Numbered from the stretch's first letter, positions 21,421 through 33,070 are shown. The stretch: 64,000 nt of DNA from Aedes albopictus (GCF_035046485.1 NC_085138.1:360967238-361031237); one strand, 5' to 3'. A program made the numbers and translations. The notes: a model not told the origin generated them from the letters alone.

Positions 21421-22990
21421 ATTCTGTATGACATGACAATCAACACTTGAGAAAGTCACTGCCACCCCAAAACCCTTTCAACGCGATTTACCGACCATAA
21501 CCCCCAACCATCCACATTCCGAACCCATCGACGACGATGGACCCAGACCCAGACCCAGTTTGATCGCAGCCACAGTAGGTAAGTGAGGGGAAAAGAAAAG
21601 AGAAACCTACTCACACACAATTAGCCGCGTTGTTCCGATCGCGCCAGTTTTGCACGCTTCAAGTGCATCCCCAGCTCCGCCGCGGCCGCCACGCCAATCC
21701 AAACGAAACCAAACCGAACCGAAACCATAAAGTGAAATGCATCTAATCGTAGCGAAACCACTTTTGTTATCTTACACCTCTTTCCTCTTCTGCGTCCTAC
21801 CCCCCAGCCAACTTCTGACGTCGACATCGCCGAGTGCCATTTTTCATCTCTTCCTCCACCGCCGTCGTGGCGGCGATGCATGGAAAAGTGTTTCTCTATC
21901 GCCCCTCGACAACAACAACAACATCAACCACTCTATGTATGTGCGTAGAAGCTGCAAAAATCTCACTTTCCTATGCAGCGGCGGCGCTTCGGAGGCGGCA
22001 GTGTGTAGTGTGCTCCGGTTTCCTTCCCCATCTACTCTCACACGCGGCTGCCTCTGCTTGGAGGAGGACGTTGCGAATTACTATTATAAGCGAAATTTTC
22101 TACTCCAATTAAAAGTGTAGCATAACTTCGATCTTGGGGCTTGTCGAGTGCCGCACACCGGCCCCCGCCCGCTGCGCTGCGATGCTAATGCTGAGGATGG
22201 GCCGAATATGTATGTAGGTCTCTGGTTGTTGTGTGCTGGTTGGTGGAAGCTTTTCTTCTTCGGACAACTTTCCTTCACATTCAGATAAATATGGGAATCT
22301 CCCGACGAATGCTGCTGCTGATAAGTGCTACTCTCTGTGGTGCATAGCTAGTTTTTTTTTCGTTGCATTTACACTTTCTTTTGCAACCTGAAGTGATAAG
22401 GAATTCAGTGATATCGGGTAACTCACATGCAAAGAGTTACATTCATTTGCGACTATCTTGTCGGTTCAGAAGCATGCTATCAAAAGCAGTGTATCGGGGA
22501 CTTTTAACACTCCCACTGCCATGCCTCCTAAACAGTGAGAACGGTAACTTTAACTTGCTAAAACTCTACCATTTTTCATCCGATTTGCACAATTTTTGAA
22601 GTTATGAAGTTTCCCAGCCTTCTTGATGAATATAACATTTTGAAAATATCAATTGGACTAAAGTTGTATTTTTGAGTACCTACTCAAAAGCTCAGAGCCA
22701 GTAATGCTAAGTTGAACAATGCAGTTTTTTTATGTTATTCCAAATATAAAATAATTTCCACACATATTTTGACTCCTATGTTTTATTAATTGAAAACAAC
22801 AACGCATACATAAGAATACTTTTCCAAAGCGCTACTTCTCCTTATGAATATAAAACCCTAATTAATCCACCTAGCGATAATTGCGTCTCTCTCGTGCCTT
22901 CGGAAACCCATCTCAACAACTGAACTGACATGTTGATGAATATCGCACTTTCATCCGTTAAAAATCCATTTTATGACACTAGAAATCATA
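21421..22990. other. Unique-looking island, partly GC-rich, no recognised gene
   Basis: The interval contains ACCCAGACCCAGACCCAG, GCCGCGGCCGCCACG and ACAACAACAACA short runs, then a plainer AT-rich part from about 22350. Overlapping open frames up to about 127 codons occur on both strands, none with a recognisable domain. It resembles the noncoding DNA near mosquito genes (5' UTR or promoter), but nothing here proves transcription. Confidence 0.4.
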
Positions 22991-23043
22991 TCGTTTATCT
23001 GACTTTTGATTTTTGAGCCCTAAACTCCATCTTGAATTTTAGA
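22991..23043. other. Lead-in to the CCGCCATCTTG repeat
   Basis: A partial first copy, with ATCTTGAATTTTAGA preceding the first full CCGCCATCTTG unit, shows that the repeat extends slightly left of 23044. Confidence 0.4.
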
Positions 23044-23372
23044 CCGCCATCTTGGATATTCTGGTCGCCGTTTTTGGACTTCACACATCTTCTCCATACC
23101 AAATATTCCCATATATAATGTTTTTTATCCTAAAACACCATTGAACAGCCGCCATTTTGAATTTTGGGCCTCCACTATGGATTTTAGACCGCCATCTTGG
23201 ATATTCTGGTCACCATTTTTGAACTCCAGACATCTTCCCCATACCAAACATACCCAACCCATATTGCATGGTTTTAGAGGCTTAAATTCTATTAAACAGC
23301 AGCTAGGTATTTTGAATTTCGAGCCGCCATCTTGAACAGTAGGCCGCCATTTTGAATTTTGGGCCGACATTG
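23044..23372 (+). repeat. Imperfect tandem repeat of about 145 bp with CCGCCATCTTG motifs
   Basis: The phrase CCGCCATCTTGGATATTCTG occurs at 23044 and again at 23189, an offset of 145, followed in both copies by CATCTTC(T/C)CCATACCAAA. A third partial copy starts near 23316 with GCCGCCATCTTGAACAG and a further CCGCCATTTTGAATTTTGGG. The short ORFs here follow the repeat and are not genes. Confidence 0.75.
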
Positions 23373-23499
23373 TGGAATTTCTGGTCTCCAGTGTTCATTT
23401 TCGCACAAAACTCGTCAACCATGCTAAAGTTTATACAAATCGGCGCAGTTTTGATGTGTCGCATGATGGGGCTTGGTTCAGTTTAATATAAAGTCAGTT

Positions 23500-23890
23500 C
23501 TACCGATGCTGGTCCGAATCACTAATATGGCCATAACTCCGGAACGCCTTGACCGATTCGGACCATTTTTTAATAGCAAACAAGGCGGTAAAATTCCGGT
23601 TCGATCCGTGCTAAAATCCGAAAAATCGGCCATTGGGAAGTGTCTTAAAAGTAAGTGATCTTTTTTGTACACAGCCATACATACAAACATACACACATAT
23701 ACATACACACACATACGTACACACACATACATACACACACATACATACACACACATACATACATCAACTCAATTCGACGAACTGACTTGATTGGTATATG
23801 TGACTTGACCCACCGAGTCTTCTATAGAAAATTCGTTTTTTGAGTGGACATATAGCCTTTCAGTACACTTTGGTGTACACTCAAACCTCC
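23500..23890. repeat. Dispersed repeat with embedded (CATA)n/(CA)n microsatellite
   Basis: The flanks ATAACTCCGGAACGCC and CGATTCGGACCA lie left of the microsatellite at about 23671-23763. On the right are TTGGTATATGTGACTTGACC and ATAGCCTTTCAGTACACTTTGG. I recognise this arrangement as a widespread mosquito repeat type, but I cannot name it. It ends near the small palindrome GTACACTTTGGTGTAC. No gene is visible. Confidence 0.5.
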
Positions 23891-24233
23891 ATTAAGGTAG
23901 AATCTATTTACGTTAAATTTAATTAGTTTCCTCTATTTAAATAACGTTATTTTTTAAAATTCTTTTTTCATTTTCTTTTGTGAATTTCTACAGAATTGCA
24001 TTTAAAATTTGTTCGTCAATTTCTTTGAGAATTTTTCGAAAAGATATTTACATACTTCTTCGTCATTTTCTTCGATATTTTCAAGGGAAATTGTTCGCTA
24101 GTTTAATTACATTTTCTTTTGGAATGTATTTCTTAGCTAAATTATGTGAGAAGAATTAGCCAGGAAATTAAAATTCACAAAAACATGGAATTTTCAGCAG
24201 CATTTTCATTTTCTTTGGAAATATTATAGTTAT
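23891..24233. other. AT-rich DNA without recognised feature
   Basis: The stretch has words such as TTTCTTTGGAAATAT and AATTTCTTTGAGAATTTTTC that faintly resemble the degenerate satellites. No frame or clear repeat is seen. Confidence 0.3.
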
Positions 24234-25070
24234 TCCATAGTTTTTTTTTTCCTCCCCTGTTGGGGAAATTAAGCCACTGCGTCCAATAGGCTGAACTTTT
24301 GTGGCATGTCCCGTTTTGATATTCGCATCTAGCCAGCTAATTACCATGTGTCAAGGGGATTTTTTTTTATTACCGAACACTTTGGGCCGAAGGGTCTCCG
24401 ATTTTCATGAAAATTTCACCAGAGCTAGAGGTCGTGGATATATGATCATATATGGAATTAAAAAAAAAATCGTAGTGAACTATTTTCCCGAAAAACGCTA
24501 GACGAAATTTCACGATTTTTCAAAATTTTGTAGTACACTCCAAACTTCAAAAAATCATATCTCAAAAACTATGCATCGTAGAACAAACTTTTTTTTAGTG
24601 AAATCGACGCCAATAAATAATACATTGAGAAAAAAGTTTCTCAGAAAACTTTTCACCATAGAGAAAAAACGTCTAAAAATGCTGACAAAAGTACCGTCTG
24701 TATCATAGATTATTTTAAACAAAACTTTTCCTAGCGCAAAAACTAATGTTCTTCCTTTTGTTCTTTGACGCCAAAATGGAATCTCTTACCGTTTCAGAGA
24801 TACAGCCAAAAAACCAAAGGCAAGTCGCTATATTTTCATAGGAAGCCATCTACAACATCGGCCGTTCACCTGTTGCAACATATTTTCTTATCAACGAGCA
24901 AATCACATATGCTAATTGTAACGTAACTTTGACACTAACGTACATTGGAGTGCACTGACAGCACATATATGGCACTTGAGTGCCTTTTAAATGCATTAAA
25001 TAGTCATGTTTCGCATTGATCGGGTTTCTAACTAAAATGTGTTTCAAATAACGGCTTAACAACGAGCTGA

Positions 25071-25990
25071 TGCCAGCGGTGAGCGTAAAATTACTTATGA
25101 CGCTCATACCTTATTTGTTTTCCATTTCAATTTAAGAAAACAAAGAAAACTTTTAACGGAGAATGGTTACTACTCAACAAAATATCTGAAATTATACCCG
25201 ACGAAAAACAATTTGCATACGAATTACTATCTTATTTAACTTAATTTTACATCAAATAATTTCTTGTATGGAATGTTGAACGCAAGCTTAATACTGAGAG
25301 CAAGCTGTAAATTTATAAACTGATGGAGAATGTGTGCGATACGACGAGGTCCTTTTGTTACAGGTTAAATGATATAACATTTTTAACTGTGTAAGTAACA
25401 AAAATGCATAGTTGTGTAGTATTTTTTGATTATAATCTTTTGCTTCGTTCAGAAATAATGAAAGCATTCTAGAAATTTTCAAATGATATCCAATATTCCA
25501 ATATTGATCCATGGAGCTTCGTAAATGCACAGGATGTGAATAAAAGTAAGGATGTTAAAGGATTTCTTGAAATTAAACATTTACTTGACATCTTAGAGCA
25601 TTAAACAATTTTTGACAATATTTTAATCATTCGAACCATGCACCGATTTTTTGGTTGATTCGAATATTTTATGGATAGTAGTATGGCTTTGTCATTATAG
25701 TTCTCAAAACAGATGAAGTCTTTTTGACAACAAACCGTTACGTTACGAAAAAGTGATGAATTGCTCTTACATTTCAGTATTTTTTTTTTTTAATTAATTA
25801 ATATCAACACTTACTTTAACGGTAATGGTCGATCATCCAGCGTACCGCGCTGCTTCAACTATTGCCAACTCAGTAGCTCTATACCGAGCTCGGTGTTAAT
25901 CTTTGCCAACCATTGCCAAACATTATTATCGTCACTGTTGGAATTGTACCTCTTCTTAGAACAGGAAAAGCTTAGTTTGAAGCAACAACA
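25071..25990. other. AT-rich interior of the foldback element
   Basis: Only short frames are present (for example about 80 codons at 25288-25530, minus), without domains. No repeat structure or transposase motif is seen. Confidence 0.35.
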
Positions 25991-25991
25991 A

Positions 25992-26213
25992 TGTGGGCTT
26001 CGTGGCCGTGCGGCTAGAGGCGTCAGTCATCTAGACGTTTCGTAAGCCTCGGAGTGTGGGTTCGATTCCCGCTCCAGTCGGGGAAAACTTTTCGTCAAAC
26101 GGAAAATTCTCCACTGGGCCACTGGGTATTATGTGTGTTGTCCGTTGTCATATGTTAGTGCTTGTTCAGTCTGTACAACCTCTGGTTGAAGACGGTGTAG
26201 TGTCTTTTTTTTT
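25992..26213 (+). mobile_element. tRNA-derived SINE, second family
   Basis: The head reads GTGGCCGTGCGGCTAGAGGC (A-box region) and then GGGTTCGATTCCCGCTCC (B box). The body holds CCACTGGGCCACTGGGTATT and GTCTGTACAACCTCTGG, and the 3' side ends near TAGTGTCTTTTTTTTT. The promoter elements and order fit a pol III SINE of the Feilai-like type known from Aedes. I could not find a clean target duplication, so the exact ends are approximate. Confidence 0.75.
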
Positions 26214-26288
26214 ATCAGCGCGTTAAGAAGTTGTAGACATGGAAAACTCTTGGTTTTAATTTGTCGCCCGTACTTAATTAGTACATGT

Positions 26289-27366
26289 TTTTTTATCTGT
26301 ATTAACGAGATTTTTAGCCTTAGGCTACACAGAAAAAAAATAATTAAATTTAAACGACATGTAAATGGCAAACGCTGTAAATTTAAACGAATTTAAACTA
26401 AAAATGATTGAAAATTGAGTCGAATTTGATGCACATAATGAGAGCATAGAAAAACATACAATTTTACACTTTTATGAACTAAAATTCAATGGCACATCAA
26501 TTTTATGTTCACATTGAAAAGTGGATTAAATAACATTTGATTTTCTGTTATTTAAACTATAAATTTAAATTGGCGTGTAAATTTACAGCGACACTCGTTT
26601 ACCATCAATACAAATGGCGTCTTTGTTTCAGTTTTGTTCTGCCGACGGCCGGAGGGAGTTGTTCATGTGAGAAGCACCGGAAGACACACTGTTAGTTTGT
26701 TTTGTGCCGCGAATATCTGTTATTTGTAACACCTTATACGTACCCGAGTCATCATTGATACATGTGCAATCTTCCAACTAGAGAATTATGATAAAAATCT
26801 AACGAGTTCCTTAAAAACCCCTCATCAGCAGTAGCAGCACCTCGCAGTGCGTCTCCCGGTGCTCCATTTTGCGATGCTGTCGCGTCGAGAGCAATTGCCC
26901 AACGTTGACAAGGAAACATTTGCATGGCCGAACATCTGATTTATGTACGCTAAGTACCACATCGTCGCAATGATTATCCTCACAAGATGGTTTTTCGAAA
27001 GTCGAAAATCAAATGCATAAACAAACGTTCATGTCAATATACAGAAGCGTTGGAAATTAATCGTTTAAATTTAAACGATGTTTAATTTTACACGACTCTC
27101 ACACGAGACATGAATCGTGTAAAATTAAAATCGTGTAATTTTTATGTCTAACGCAATTTTGCGTTTATTTCGATGCTCCAAATATGTGCATCGAAATAAA
27201 CGCAAATTTACACGAAATTTTTAAGTGTGTAGTTCATCTCGGGACCCTTTACTTCCCTTCCGAAGGAAGAACTCACATTTTGTGAATATGTCGGGAGTAG
27301 GATTCGATCCCAGGTCTTCGGCGTGACAGTCACGGGCTTTAACCATCACCCAGATCCGCTCCAGAG
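26289..27366 (-). mobile_element. tRNA-derived SINE split by a MITE
   Basis: On the minus strand the head at 27366 reads GGTGATGGTTAAAGCCCGTG, then a B-box-like GGGATCGAATCC. It continues to GGGTCCCGAGATGAAC, is interrupted, and resumes with CCTAAGGCTAAAAATCTCG and an A-rich tail. The direct repeat AGTACATGT (plus strand) lies at 26280-26288 and 27367-27375. Without the nested MITE the SINE is about 175 bp. Insertion age order is clear: the SINE is older than the MITE. Confidence 0.8.
26328..27229. mobile_element. 902-bp TA-flanked MITE inside the SINE
   Basis: TA lies at 26326-26327 and 27230-27231. The ends read CACAGAAAAAAAATAATTAA and, on the other strand, CACACTTAAAAATTTCG. Removing it rejoins the SINE at CCTTAGGC-TA-GTTCATC. 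The interior has several AATTTAAACGA motifs in both orientations, including the palindrome TCGTTTAAATTTAAACGA. The CACA ends resemble the MITE at 12417-12689. Confidence 0.75.
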
Positions 27367-27375
27367 AGTACATGT

Positions 27376-27684
27376 TTGTTCCTCTCATCTATAGTATATA
27401 TCTTTTAAAGTTCTGTTAAGTTTTAAATAAGTGATTCTTCTAAAGCACATTATACAAACACATTATGCACAGACCATGCTATTTACTAAATATTGAGTGG
27501 TAATGGTCTCTTTATGGTGTATAGAAGAATTCACATACCATTGAACATTTAAGCAACAAAAACGCTATAAAAGCAAAACAAAGCTTTACATGTGTAAAGA
27601 GACCTTATAGTTACCTGATATCCACTGATCTCTAACGGTTTGCATATGATTGCATTGATTGAAAAAAAAAAAACGTTGAAATAT
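27376..27684. other. AT-rich interior of the foldback element, right side
   Basis: No open frame or tandem repeat is recognised between the SINE and the right arm of the foldback element. Confidence 0.3.
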
Positions 27685-28418
27685 GCGTTTGCTCGTTGTA
27701 AACTTGTTATTTGCAACGCTTTCTAGTTACAAATCCATTTATTTCAAAATGTGATAAGTTGTTGCATTCAAAGGGCACTCAAGTGCCGTGCTGTCAGTGC
27801 ATTCCAATGCACGTTAGTGTCAAAGTTACGTTGAAATTAGCGTATGTCATTTGCTCGTTGCAAAGGAAATATGTTGCAACAGGTGAACGGCCGCTGTTGT
27901 AGATGGCTTCCTATGAAAATATAGCGACTTTCCGTTGGTTTTTTGGCTGTATCTCTAAAACGATAAGAGATTCCATTTTGGTGTCAAAGAATGGAAGGAA
28001 GAACATTAGTTTTTGCGCTAGGAAAATTTGTTTAAAATAATCTATGATACAGACGGTACTTTTATCAGCATTTTTAGACGTTTTTTCTCTACGGGGAAAA
28101 ATTTTCCGAGAAACTTTTTTCTCAATGTATTTTATTTGGATTGCTGAGGTAATTTGGCGTCGATTTCACTAAGAAAAGTTTGTTCTACGATGCATAGTTT
28201 TAGAGATATGATTTATTGAAGTTTGGGGTATTTTAGAAAATTTTGGAAAATCGTGAAATTTCATCTAGCGTTTTTCGGGAAAATAGTCCACTACGATTTT
28301 TTGAACTCCATATATGATCATATATCCACGACCTTTAGCTCTGGTAAAATTTTCATTGAAATCGGAGACCCTTCAGCCCAAACCTGTTCGGTAATAAAAA
28401 AAAAATCCCCTCAAGTAA

Positions 28419-28891
28419 TCAGTTACTGCCACGACGCGTCGTCTCCCAGTCAGGTGCAATGGAATTGATAAACTCCAAGACCTTCCCAGGTTTTGCAGAC
28501 CAGATCTCACTGGGTTCCAAGCAACCACTATTTAGAAATCTTTGCCTGCGCGTGTATAAAGCACCACAACTGCAAATCAGATGTTCCGAGGTTTCACGTT
28601 CCGTATTACAGAAACGACAGATATCACTCTGAATATGGCCAATATTTTTCAAGTGATACCTGCTCGGGCAGTGTCCAGTTACTATGCCAATGTATGTACA
28701 TAGAGCTCTCTTATTGAGCTCTAAAAGCTTTTTGGTTTTATAAGGATTTGGTTTTTTGAATCGTTCTGACTGATTGCAATTTTTGACATCCATCCAATTG
28801 GATATCACCCTCTGCTCAGCCCAGCATTTCAGGTCCATTTTTATTGTGCAGTTTGATATATGGTTCTGGGCCAGCAAATTGTACATAGAGC
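28419..28891 (-). pseudogene. C-terminal ORF2 fragment of the LINE, with CCHC-like motif
   Basis: Reading leftward, the frame is open from the insertion edge and ends at a TGA at 28421-28419. It contains YIGIVTGHCPSRYHLKNIG and CRFCNTERETSEHLICSC, the Cys/His cluster found after the RNase H or RT region in I/Loner/Jockey-type LINEs. It ends with KVLEFINSIAPDW. An ATG at 28886 is probably an internal Met of the parent protein, because the copy is truncated at 28891. It has no catalytic domain and cannot function alone. Confidence 0.8.
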
Positions 28892-28900
28892 TCCATAGTT

Positions 28901-30790
28901 AAATTATGCGGTAATTGTTTTGGAATTTATTTTGTAACGCCTATGAGAATTACTTTGGCTATTTCATTGGGATTCCTTCTGAAGTTTCTTTGTATTCATT
29001 GTTTTTTTTTTTTTAAATTTATCCCTCTGTAAACTGATTCTGTTTTAGAAAGTTATGTGGATATTTCTTAAACATTTTTTGAAAATGGTTTCAATAATTA
29101 TTACATAATTTTTAAAAGTAACCCTACATGAATTCCTTCAATAACTGCAATCGTTTTTTTTTTCTTTAAATCTTACGATAACTATTTTTCTCTTATGTTT
29201 ATTTTGAAAATTGATAGGCAGCTTCCACGGCAATTTAACTAGAAATTTTATTTGCAATCTACTTGGAAATTTCCAAGGCAACTATGTTAGGAATTCCATT
29301 TTTTGAAAACTTCTTCGGTAGCTTCTCTGTGAATTCCTTTGGTCATTACTTTGGATATTTCTCATGCAATTGCTTTGGAAATTCAGAATTTTTCAATTGG
29401 GATAGCCGATGGATTTTTTTTTCAGAAATTTATATAAGAAGGGATTCACAAAGGAATTGCAAAAGATTAGCCGTAGGGATCTGAAAATGGAATAGCTATG
29501 TCAGTTATCAATGGAACTATTATAGGAACTGTAACAGAAAAAAAAGAAATTTCCAAAAAACTGCCTGAGAAATTCTCAATGGAGTTGCTGGGAAAGTTTC
29601 CATAGAAATTGCTGAAGAAATACCTAAAGGAAAATCGGAAACAGGTTCTAACGGATTTGCCGAAGAAGAAATTTTTGCTAGCATTTACAAAGATATTCTT
29701 ATTTTTCCCTTAAGAATTCATTAAGGACCGTCTAAAAATATGCTGGAAGAATTTCGGAAAGGATTCCCAAAAGAAATGTTCGAGGAATTTTAAAGCAATT
29801 TCCAAAAGTTTTATCAAAGACAATATCAGAGAAATTCCCAAAACAATTACGGAAGGACTCCTCAAAGGAATAATTGAAGGCATATCCGAATGAATTTTCA
29901 AAGGTATTGGCGAATGAATATTCAAAGCGATCTGCAAAGAAATTGCAAAAAAATACTGAACGAAATACCGAAGAAATTCAAAGAAAAAAGCTTCAAAGAT
30001 ATATGCCTGGCCATTTCCTAAAAACATTGTCGATAAATTCCTTAACAAAGTTTCGAAACAAGTTCCAAAGGAATTGCCGGGAACATTCTCAAAAAAAGTT
30101 CCACAATAGTTTCCAAAAGCATTACAGAAGAAATTGATTTCAGAATTCATAAAAAATTTCAGAAGGATTTCACAAGAATTTTGTAAATTCCTTCTGCAAG
30201 TAATTTTACAGAGATTACCGAAAGAATCTTGAAAATGAGAAAATAATTACTGGCAAATTTTCCAAGAAATTCTCGAAAACATTACCGAATCAGTTGTTGA
30301 GTGCATTACTGAAGAAATTCTCGATGGGATTTCTAGAAAAATTGATTACAATTGCAAAGGAAATTACTAAAAGAACTACCGAAACAATAAAAAAAGGCTT
30401 GAGAAATTCCCAAAATGATTTAATAACAACTCCCGTAACAATTTGCGAAGGTTCTGCTGATAAAATTACTAAAAAATCCAAGTCTACTGGAATTGTTCAA
30501 GTAGTTTACAAATGAATTACCGAAGACATTTTTAAAGGATAAGTCAAAATATTATTTGAAGAAATTTTCGAAGGTGATCAAAAGGAAATGCCAAAGGCAT
30601 TCCCAAAGTCATTGCCCCTTAAATTCCCAAATTTGTTCCTAATAAAATTCTCAAAGATTTTACCAGGGGAATTGCCAATTAAATTGCCTAACAAGTTGCA
30701 AAAAAAAAATCGAAAAAAATGCCGGAACAAATCCAAAGAAATTACTAGAAAACAGAAATTTATTTAGAAATGCTTAAAACATTTTGAAAG
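28901..30790. repeat. Degenerate satellite-like DNA rich in AATTnCC / GGAAATT motifs
   Basis: Diverged words such as GGAAATTTCC, AAGGAATTGC, CAAAAGAAATT and ATTACCGAAGAAATTC recur with loose 24-bp-like spacing in both orientations. Open frames on both strands up to about 146 codons mirror one another and are a by-product of the palindromic motifs. No gene is visible. Confidence 0.5.
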
Positions 30791-31690
30791 AGATGCTCTC
30801 ATGATGTTCGAACAATTGAGATTCTGATGGGATACGATTTAACCCTGTGAGTTTTGTTCTGACAGTTTATTTATGAAATACTATCCTATAATCTAAGATC
30901 ACAAAATGATCAAAATTTTGAAAATATCAGTAATTCGATTATAATATGAACATACTACATTGATATCTTCGTACACGAGAACCAGCCAAGTAACGATCCT
31001 TGACACAAATCCTCTCAATTATTTATAATTCATCCAAATCTAAGGTCTCATTATTGTTCTCAAGTTCTTCCGGAAACAGAATTGCCCATCGTTAGATGCA
31101 AATCTTTGCAACTACAAATTACCTACCTGTCGATTTAGATTTTAATCTGCGCGAATCTGTGCGCGGCAGCGCTGCTGACTTCCAAGGCTGCCACGGGAGC
31201 ACACAATTTTACGGCTGAGCATCTTCTCAGGCAGTCTCCATATGGTACACCAATTGGTTGGCAGTCTCATCATCCGCAGTGTAGTACAATTGCCAAAATC
31301 AAGGCTGCTTTTCGGCGGTGCGAGACTGGGCTGCCATGGAAGTTCCAGTCAGTAATTCAGCCAGCCAGTGGAGAGTCTCTTGTGGCGAACTATTAAGCGG
31401 CTAGGCAGCCCTCAAAGCACAGCGCAGCATCTCGTCTCGAGTCGAGTCGTGGTTCCTATAAATAAACCATGAAGCATAACTGAAACCAATTTCCCCCCTG
31501 TTCCCCATGTTTTCGGACATGGTTGGAAGTCTGTACAGAAGAGCATGAATGCCAAGTTTGTAAAAGTTGTACACCCAAGACATCTCATTTCCTGAGTGTA
31601 GAATTAGCATTTAAGTTAAAATACACATAAATAAAAATTAAAAAAAAAAAACATCTCATTTCACAAGACAAAGGTTGGGAGATTGCGAAA
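30791..31690. other. Unique-looking island without recognised gene
   Basis: The stretch is more GC-balanced, with GCGCGGCAGCGCTGCTGAC near 31160. I see no protein domain and no repeat structure. A noncoding or regulatory role is possible but unsupported. Confidence 0.35.
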
Positions 31691-31702
31691 ATATAGAGGA
31701 AC

Positions 31703-31920
31703 GTTGAAAAATAGCATGGAACGGGCTCACCAATCACGAGGAGGAATCAGGAGTCAAAAGTTGGCACTCAGATTTATTCTTATTTTCTTATGAACTTCTA
31801 CAAAGCATATTTAAATGCTGATGCTTATACAGGATTGAATATTGATATGGGTGTGTAGACGTTTTCAATTCTTCTATCTTATCTTGATTGGTGAGCTCGT
31901 TCCATGCTAATTTTTCTGAT
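31703..31920. mobile_element. Candidate MITE with about 30-bp inverted repeats (GGAACGRGCTCACCAATC)
   Basis: The left copy AGCATGGAACGGGCTCACCA at 31717-31736 is matched by its complement GATTGGTGAGCTCGTTCCAT at 31888-31910, extended outward by GAAAAAT(T)AGC on both sides. Further single copies of the motif lie at 32049-32068 and 34611-34628. No target duplication was identified. Confidence 0.55.
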
Positions 31921-32720
31921 CTTCTTCAAAAGTTAGATTATTTAAGAAATTTTTATTATTTTCGGATAATAATTTGGATGAAGTTTTAATCTGAATGAAG
32001 TATTAGGTAAACAGGATGTAAACGCATACAATTCTGCTATCTTATCAGGATTGGTGAGCTCGTTCCACGCTTTTTCTAATCTTTTATCTGTTTTACCACA
32101 AATTTTACATTATTTCACAAAAATTAAGATAGTTTCCAGTTTAGGAATGAAAACTGCTCACTTTGTTTTGATTATTATTCAAAAATTTGCAATCGAGATT
32201 TTGGTAGTTTTTTGGTGAGTTTTGAGCATTATCGTACAAAAATCTGACAATTTTCGGTTGGGTGTACGACGGTTGCGGTTGCTGTTTGCTCCGGTATCAT
32301 CAGTCGCGAATCTTCACAACAATAACGCTGCTGAAGCCAAACAGCACCCTACCTAACTACCAACAGCTAACTATTCGCATGGATTTTTTTTTTCGATTTC
32401 ATCTGAGGACGCAGGTGCTGCGGAGGATGTGTGCCGAGAGGAAAGCTTTTATTATTCTGCCTGTATCTCTTCTAGTGGTTCCCTTTGCATCGAGTGTTAG
32501 TGCTGGTGGTGTGGCGCTGTGGTGAGGCACGGCTGACTAGAAGGTGTATTATTATTGTTTTCGCTTCGTTTAGCCGGCTCTTCTAAATATTCGATCATGA
32601 TCTTCTCCAGAGTGGAACGTTGCTGGCTCCAAGATGGTGGGTAGGCAGCTTTTGGATGGGGCAGAGTATATGCAAAGTAACTTGCATGAGCTATCGACAT
32701 AGGTAAATCCGGTAAATCCA
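31921..32720. other. Mixed AT-rich and plainer DNA without recognised gene
   Basis: This stretch contains the extra copy of the GGTGAGCTCGTTCCA motif at 32052. A short GC-balanced part at 32250-32720 has small overlapping frames on both strands, none with a recognisable domain. Confidence 0.3.
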
Positions 32721-32999
32721 TTTGAATGTTTCAGGACTTTTTTTTTTATTCCTACGAAGACATGAATCTCTTCAAAATCTTGTTCAAGATTCCGACAGGT
32801 TCGTTTCCAGGTCTTGGAAGAATGCTATTCTAGATCCTAACAAAATTTTGTTCTGAAACTTTCTTCAAAATTCAGAATTTCAGAGTTTGATTTTTTTAGA
32901 ATCTTGTTCAGAATTTCTTTAGTGTCTTTTTTAGAATTCTCACTGAATTCTGTCTGAAATTCTTCGAAGCACACACATTTTAAAAAATTTGTATGCACA

Positions 33000-33070
33000 G
33001 AATTCTACGAGGTGGTAGGAGGCCTTTGAGACGGCCAAAATTTGGTATACGTGGTTTATGAGCAACCCCA
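33000..33070. mobile_element. Half copy of the TTCATAAACCA-type MITE
   Basis: The sequence GGCCAAAATTTGGTATACGT, then GGTTTATGAGCAACCCC matches the right end of the element at 20817-20972. The left half is missing. Confidence 0.5.

Larger units (their letters stand above)
24354..28411. mobile_element. 4.06-kb foldback element with terminal inverted repeats of about 720 bp
   Basis: The left arm (24354 to about 25070) and right arm (about 27685 to 28411) are inverted copies with many substitutions. The outer ends read AGGGGATTTTTTTTTATTACC. Shared landmarks include GGAGACCCTTC, CGTAGTGGACTATTTTCCCG-type sequence, ATGCATCGTAGAACAAAC, TACCGTCTGTATCATAG, CGGCCGTTCACCTGTTGCA and CACTGACAGCAC. CA dinucleotides flank both outer ends. 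The element sits in the 3' UTR of the LINE. The centre carries no transposase frame that I can recognise, only AT-rich DNA and two SINEs. Confidence 0.85.
24243..28891 (-). mobile_element. 5'-truncated LINE (I/Loner-like 3' end) carrying nested insertions
   Basis: The direct repeats TCCATAGTT at 24234-24242 and 28892-28900 enclose a LINE 3' end in minus orientation. The 3' terminus has a CCCC-TGTT-GGGG stem-loop followed by a run of A on the minus strand. The body keeps only the last part of ORF2 (28419-28891) plus a 3' UTR. The 3' UTR is split by the foldback element at 24354-28411, so only about 590 bp of the LINE itself remain. The target duplication and A-tail are the normal signs of target-primed reverse transcription. 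Confidence 0.85.

Noticed and set aside
25992..26080. A genuine tRNA gene
   Set aside because: A- and B-box-like sequences are present, but no acceptor stem or anticodon arm can be folded, and the sequence continues into a SINE body.
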